Below are positions 63,293 to 64,000 of a stretch of DNA of 64,000 nucleotides, piece after piece. The stretch lies in the NCBI RefSeq assembly GCF_013299185.1, contig NZ_JAAFKG010000011.1, positions 1 through 64,000 on the forward strand. The letters are read 5' to 3'. How positions within the stretch are numbered: position 1 is the stretch's first letter; each line of letters starts with the position of its first letter. The stretch comes from Microcoleus sp. bin48.metabat.b7b8b9.023. Lineage in GTDB: Bacteria > Cyanobacteriota > Cyanobacteriia > Cyanobacteriales > Microcoleaceae. Under the pieces are notes generated by a model that was not told where the DNA came from, ran no database searches, and saw only the letters and a program-made list of their open reading frames with translations. The position numbers and the translations under genes are program-made.

Positions 63293-63886
63293 CTAATGAC
63301 TATCTGAATGTTCAATTTTTGTTCCCAAAACTTTGAGAAATTCAGCCAGCCAGTTGGGATGTGCAGGCCATGCGGGGGCTGTGACTAAGTTGCCATCAAC
63401 TACTGCTTCGGTAACGGGAACTTCGGTATATTTGCCACCAGCCCGGAGTATGTCGGGGCTGCAAGCTGGGTATGCGGTGCAGCGTTTGCCTTCGAGTACG
63501 CCGGCGGCGGTGAGGACTTGCAATCCGTGACAAATAGATGCGATCGGCTTTTTGCTGTTGGCAAAGTAGCGGGTAATTTGCAGCACTTGTTCGTTGAGGC
63601 GGATGTATTCTGGCGATCGTCCTCCAGGGATAATCAAAGCGTCGTAGTCTGCGGCGTTAATTTCGTCAAAAGTTGCGTTTAAAGTAAAGTTGTGACCGGG
63701 TTTTTCGCTGTAGGTTTGATCGCCTTCAAAGTCATGAATTGCGGTGCGAATTGTTTGGCCTGCGGCTTTGTCGGGGCAGACTGCATGGACGGTGTGACCT
63801 ACCATTTGCAATGCTTGGAATGGAACCATTACTTCGTAGTCTTCTACAAAGTCGCCGACTAGCATTAAGATTTTTTTTGCAGCCAT
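63293..63886 (-). CDS. DJ-1/PfpI-family protein
   Basis: A 197-residue protein of the glutamine-amidotransferase-like DJ-1/PfpI superfamily. The nucleophile elbow is [11 protein letters not shown] (Cys about 119-120), and the fold motifs [19 protein letters not shown] and [14 protein letters not shown] are present. Family members act as glyoxalases, deglycases or proteases; which applies here is open. It lies 40 bases upstream of the DUF167 gene in the same direction, so they may be co-transcribed. Confidence 0.87.
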   Translation of the reverse strand: MAAKKILMLVGDFVEDYEVMVPFQALQMVGHTVHAVCPDKAAGQTIRTAIHDFEGDQTYSEKPGHNFTLNATFDEINAADYDALIIPGGRSPEYIRLNEQVLQITRYFANSKKPIASICHGLQVLTAAGVLEGKRCTAYPACSPDILRAGGKYTEVPVTEAVVDGNLVTAPAWPAHPNWLAEFLKVLGTKIEHSDSH

Positions 63887-63944
63887 GTTTGTAACTCCTG
63901 TTATTTTGATTTGCTTAAATAGGAATAGGCTTTAGATAAGGCTG

Positions 63945-64000
63945 ATCCCCCCTTAGCTTGCCCCCTACTCCCCCTTAAAAAGGGGGGAACAAGAAGGTGC
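63945..64000. repeat. CCCCC(T)-type palindromic repeat at the right edge
   Basis: CCCCCCTTAGC, CCCCCTACTCCCCCTTAAA and AAAAAGGGGGGAAC: the same family as 8517-8545 and as the in-frame segments at 9708 and 13080-13250. It reaches the window edge. Confidence 0.75.

Overview
The window is chromosomal DNA of a filamentous, non-heterocystous cyanobacterium of the Oscillatoria/Microcoleus/Phormidium kind (inference). The support is the very frequent octamer GCGATCGC (HIP1), a fraC-fraD-fraE filament-integrity locus, a two-domain CobO-type protein, several STAND/WD40 proteins, Uma2 genes, and many small palindromic and tandem repeats typical of such genomes. Coding density is low and most gaps are filled by repeats. 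No rRNA, tRNA or CRISPR array was seen.

Layout. 1-2.6 kb: a partial gene end, a possible structured RNA with a terminator, and a stand-alone IS605/IS607-type tnpB with a long N-terminal extension. 2.6-10.4 kb: ribD, a membrane protein, a repeat/PPC-domain protein, a Tat-exported flavin amine oxidase, a secreted protein and an ABC exporter. 10.6-15.6 kb: a small antitoxin-like gene, a WD40 fossil, and a 1535-residue NACHT protein with fourteen WD40 repeats. 16-31.9 kb: mostly housekeeping and signalling (RemA-like protein, lipid kinase, phosphoesterase, HD-like protein, DUF4342, AAA-WD40, histidine kinase, secD-secF, pdhB). 32.2-38 kb: Uma2 gene running into an 11 x 58-bp tandem array, NACHT membrane protein, SH3 protein, 12 x 31-bp array, VanX-like dipeptidase, and a mazEF pair with a broken toxin. 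38-48.6 kb: purB, then a defence/addiction island with hicAB, lone antitoxins, a C-R-M restriction-modification system, yebC, a phosphatase, a NucS-like nuclease, another toxin-antitoxin pair with a nonsense-mutated toxin, and a methyltransferase. 48.9-57 kb: SLBB polysaccharide export protein, GDSL hydrolase, larE, a Uma2 protein with a heptapeptide tail, and fraE/fraD/fraC. 57-64 kb: a duplicated-domain cobO gene between two IS605-type RNA/remnant elements, an RTX-like protein, a broken DUF6883 gene with DUF4926, CsbD, DUF167 and a DJ-1/PfpI protein.

Two themes stand out. First, toxin genes decay while their antitoxins stay intact: mazF carries an exact 11-bp duplication and a relE/parE-like toxin carries an in-frame TGA. 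Second, small repeats act as mobile units: one sits inside another with an 11-bp target duplication, others are nested, two are read in frame inside proteins, and a 58-bp array shows inversion of its hairpin loop in three adjacent units. No clearly new multi-gene system was identified. The most notable candidates are the NACHT-WD40 protein, the chimeric HicB-like antitoxin, and the orphan IS605-type RNA elements flanking cobO.
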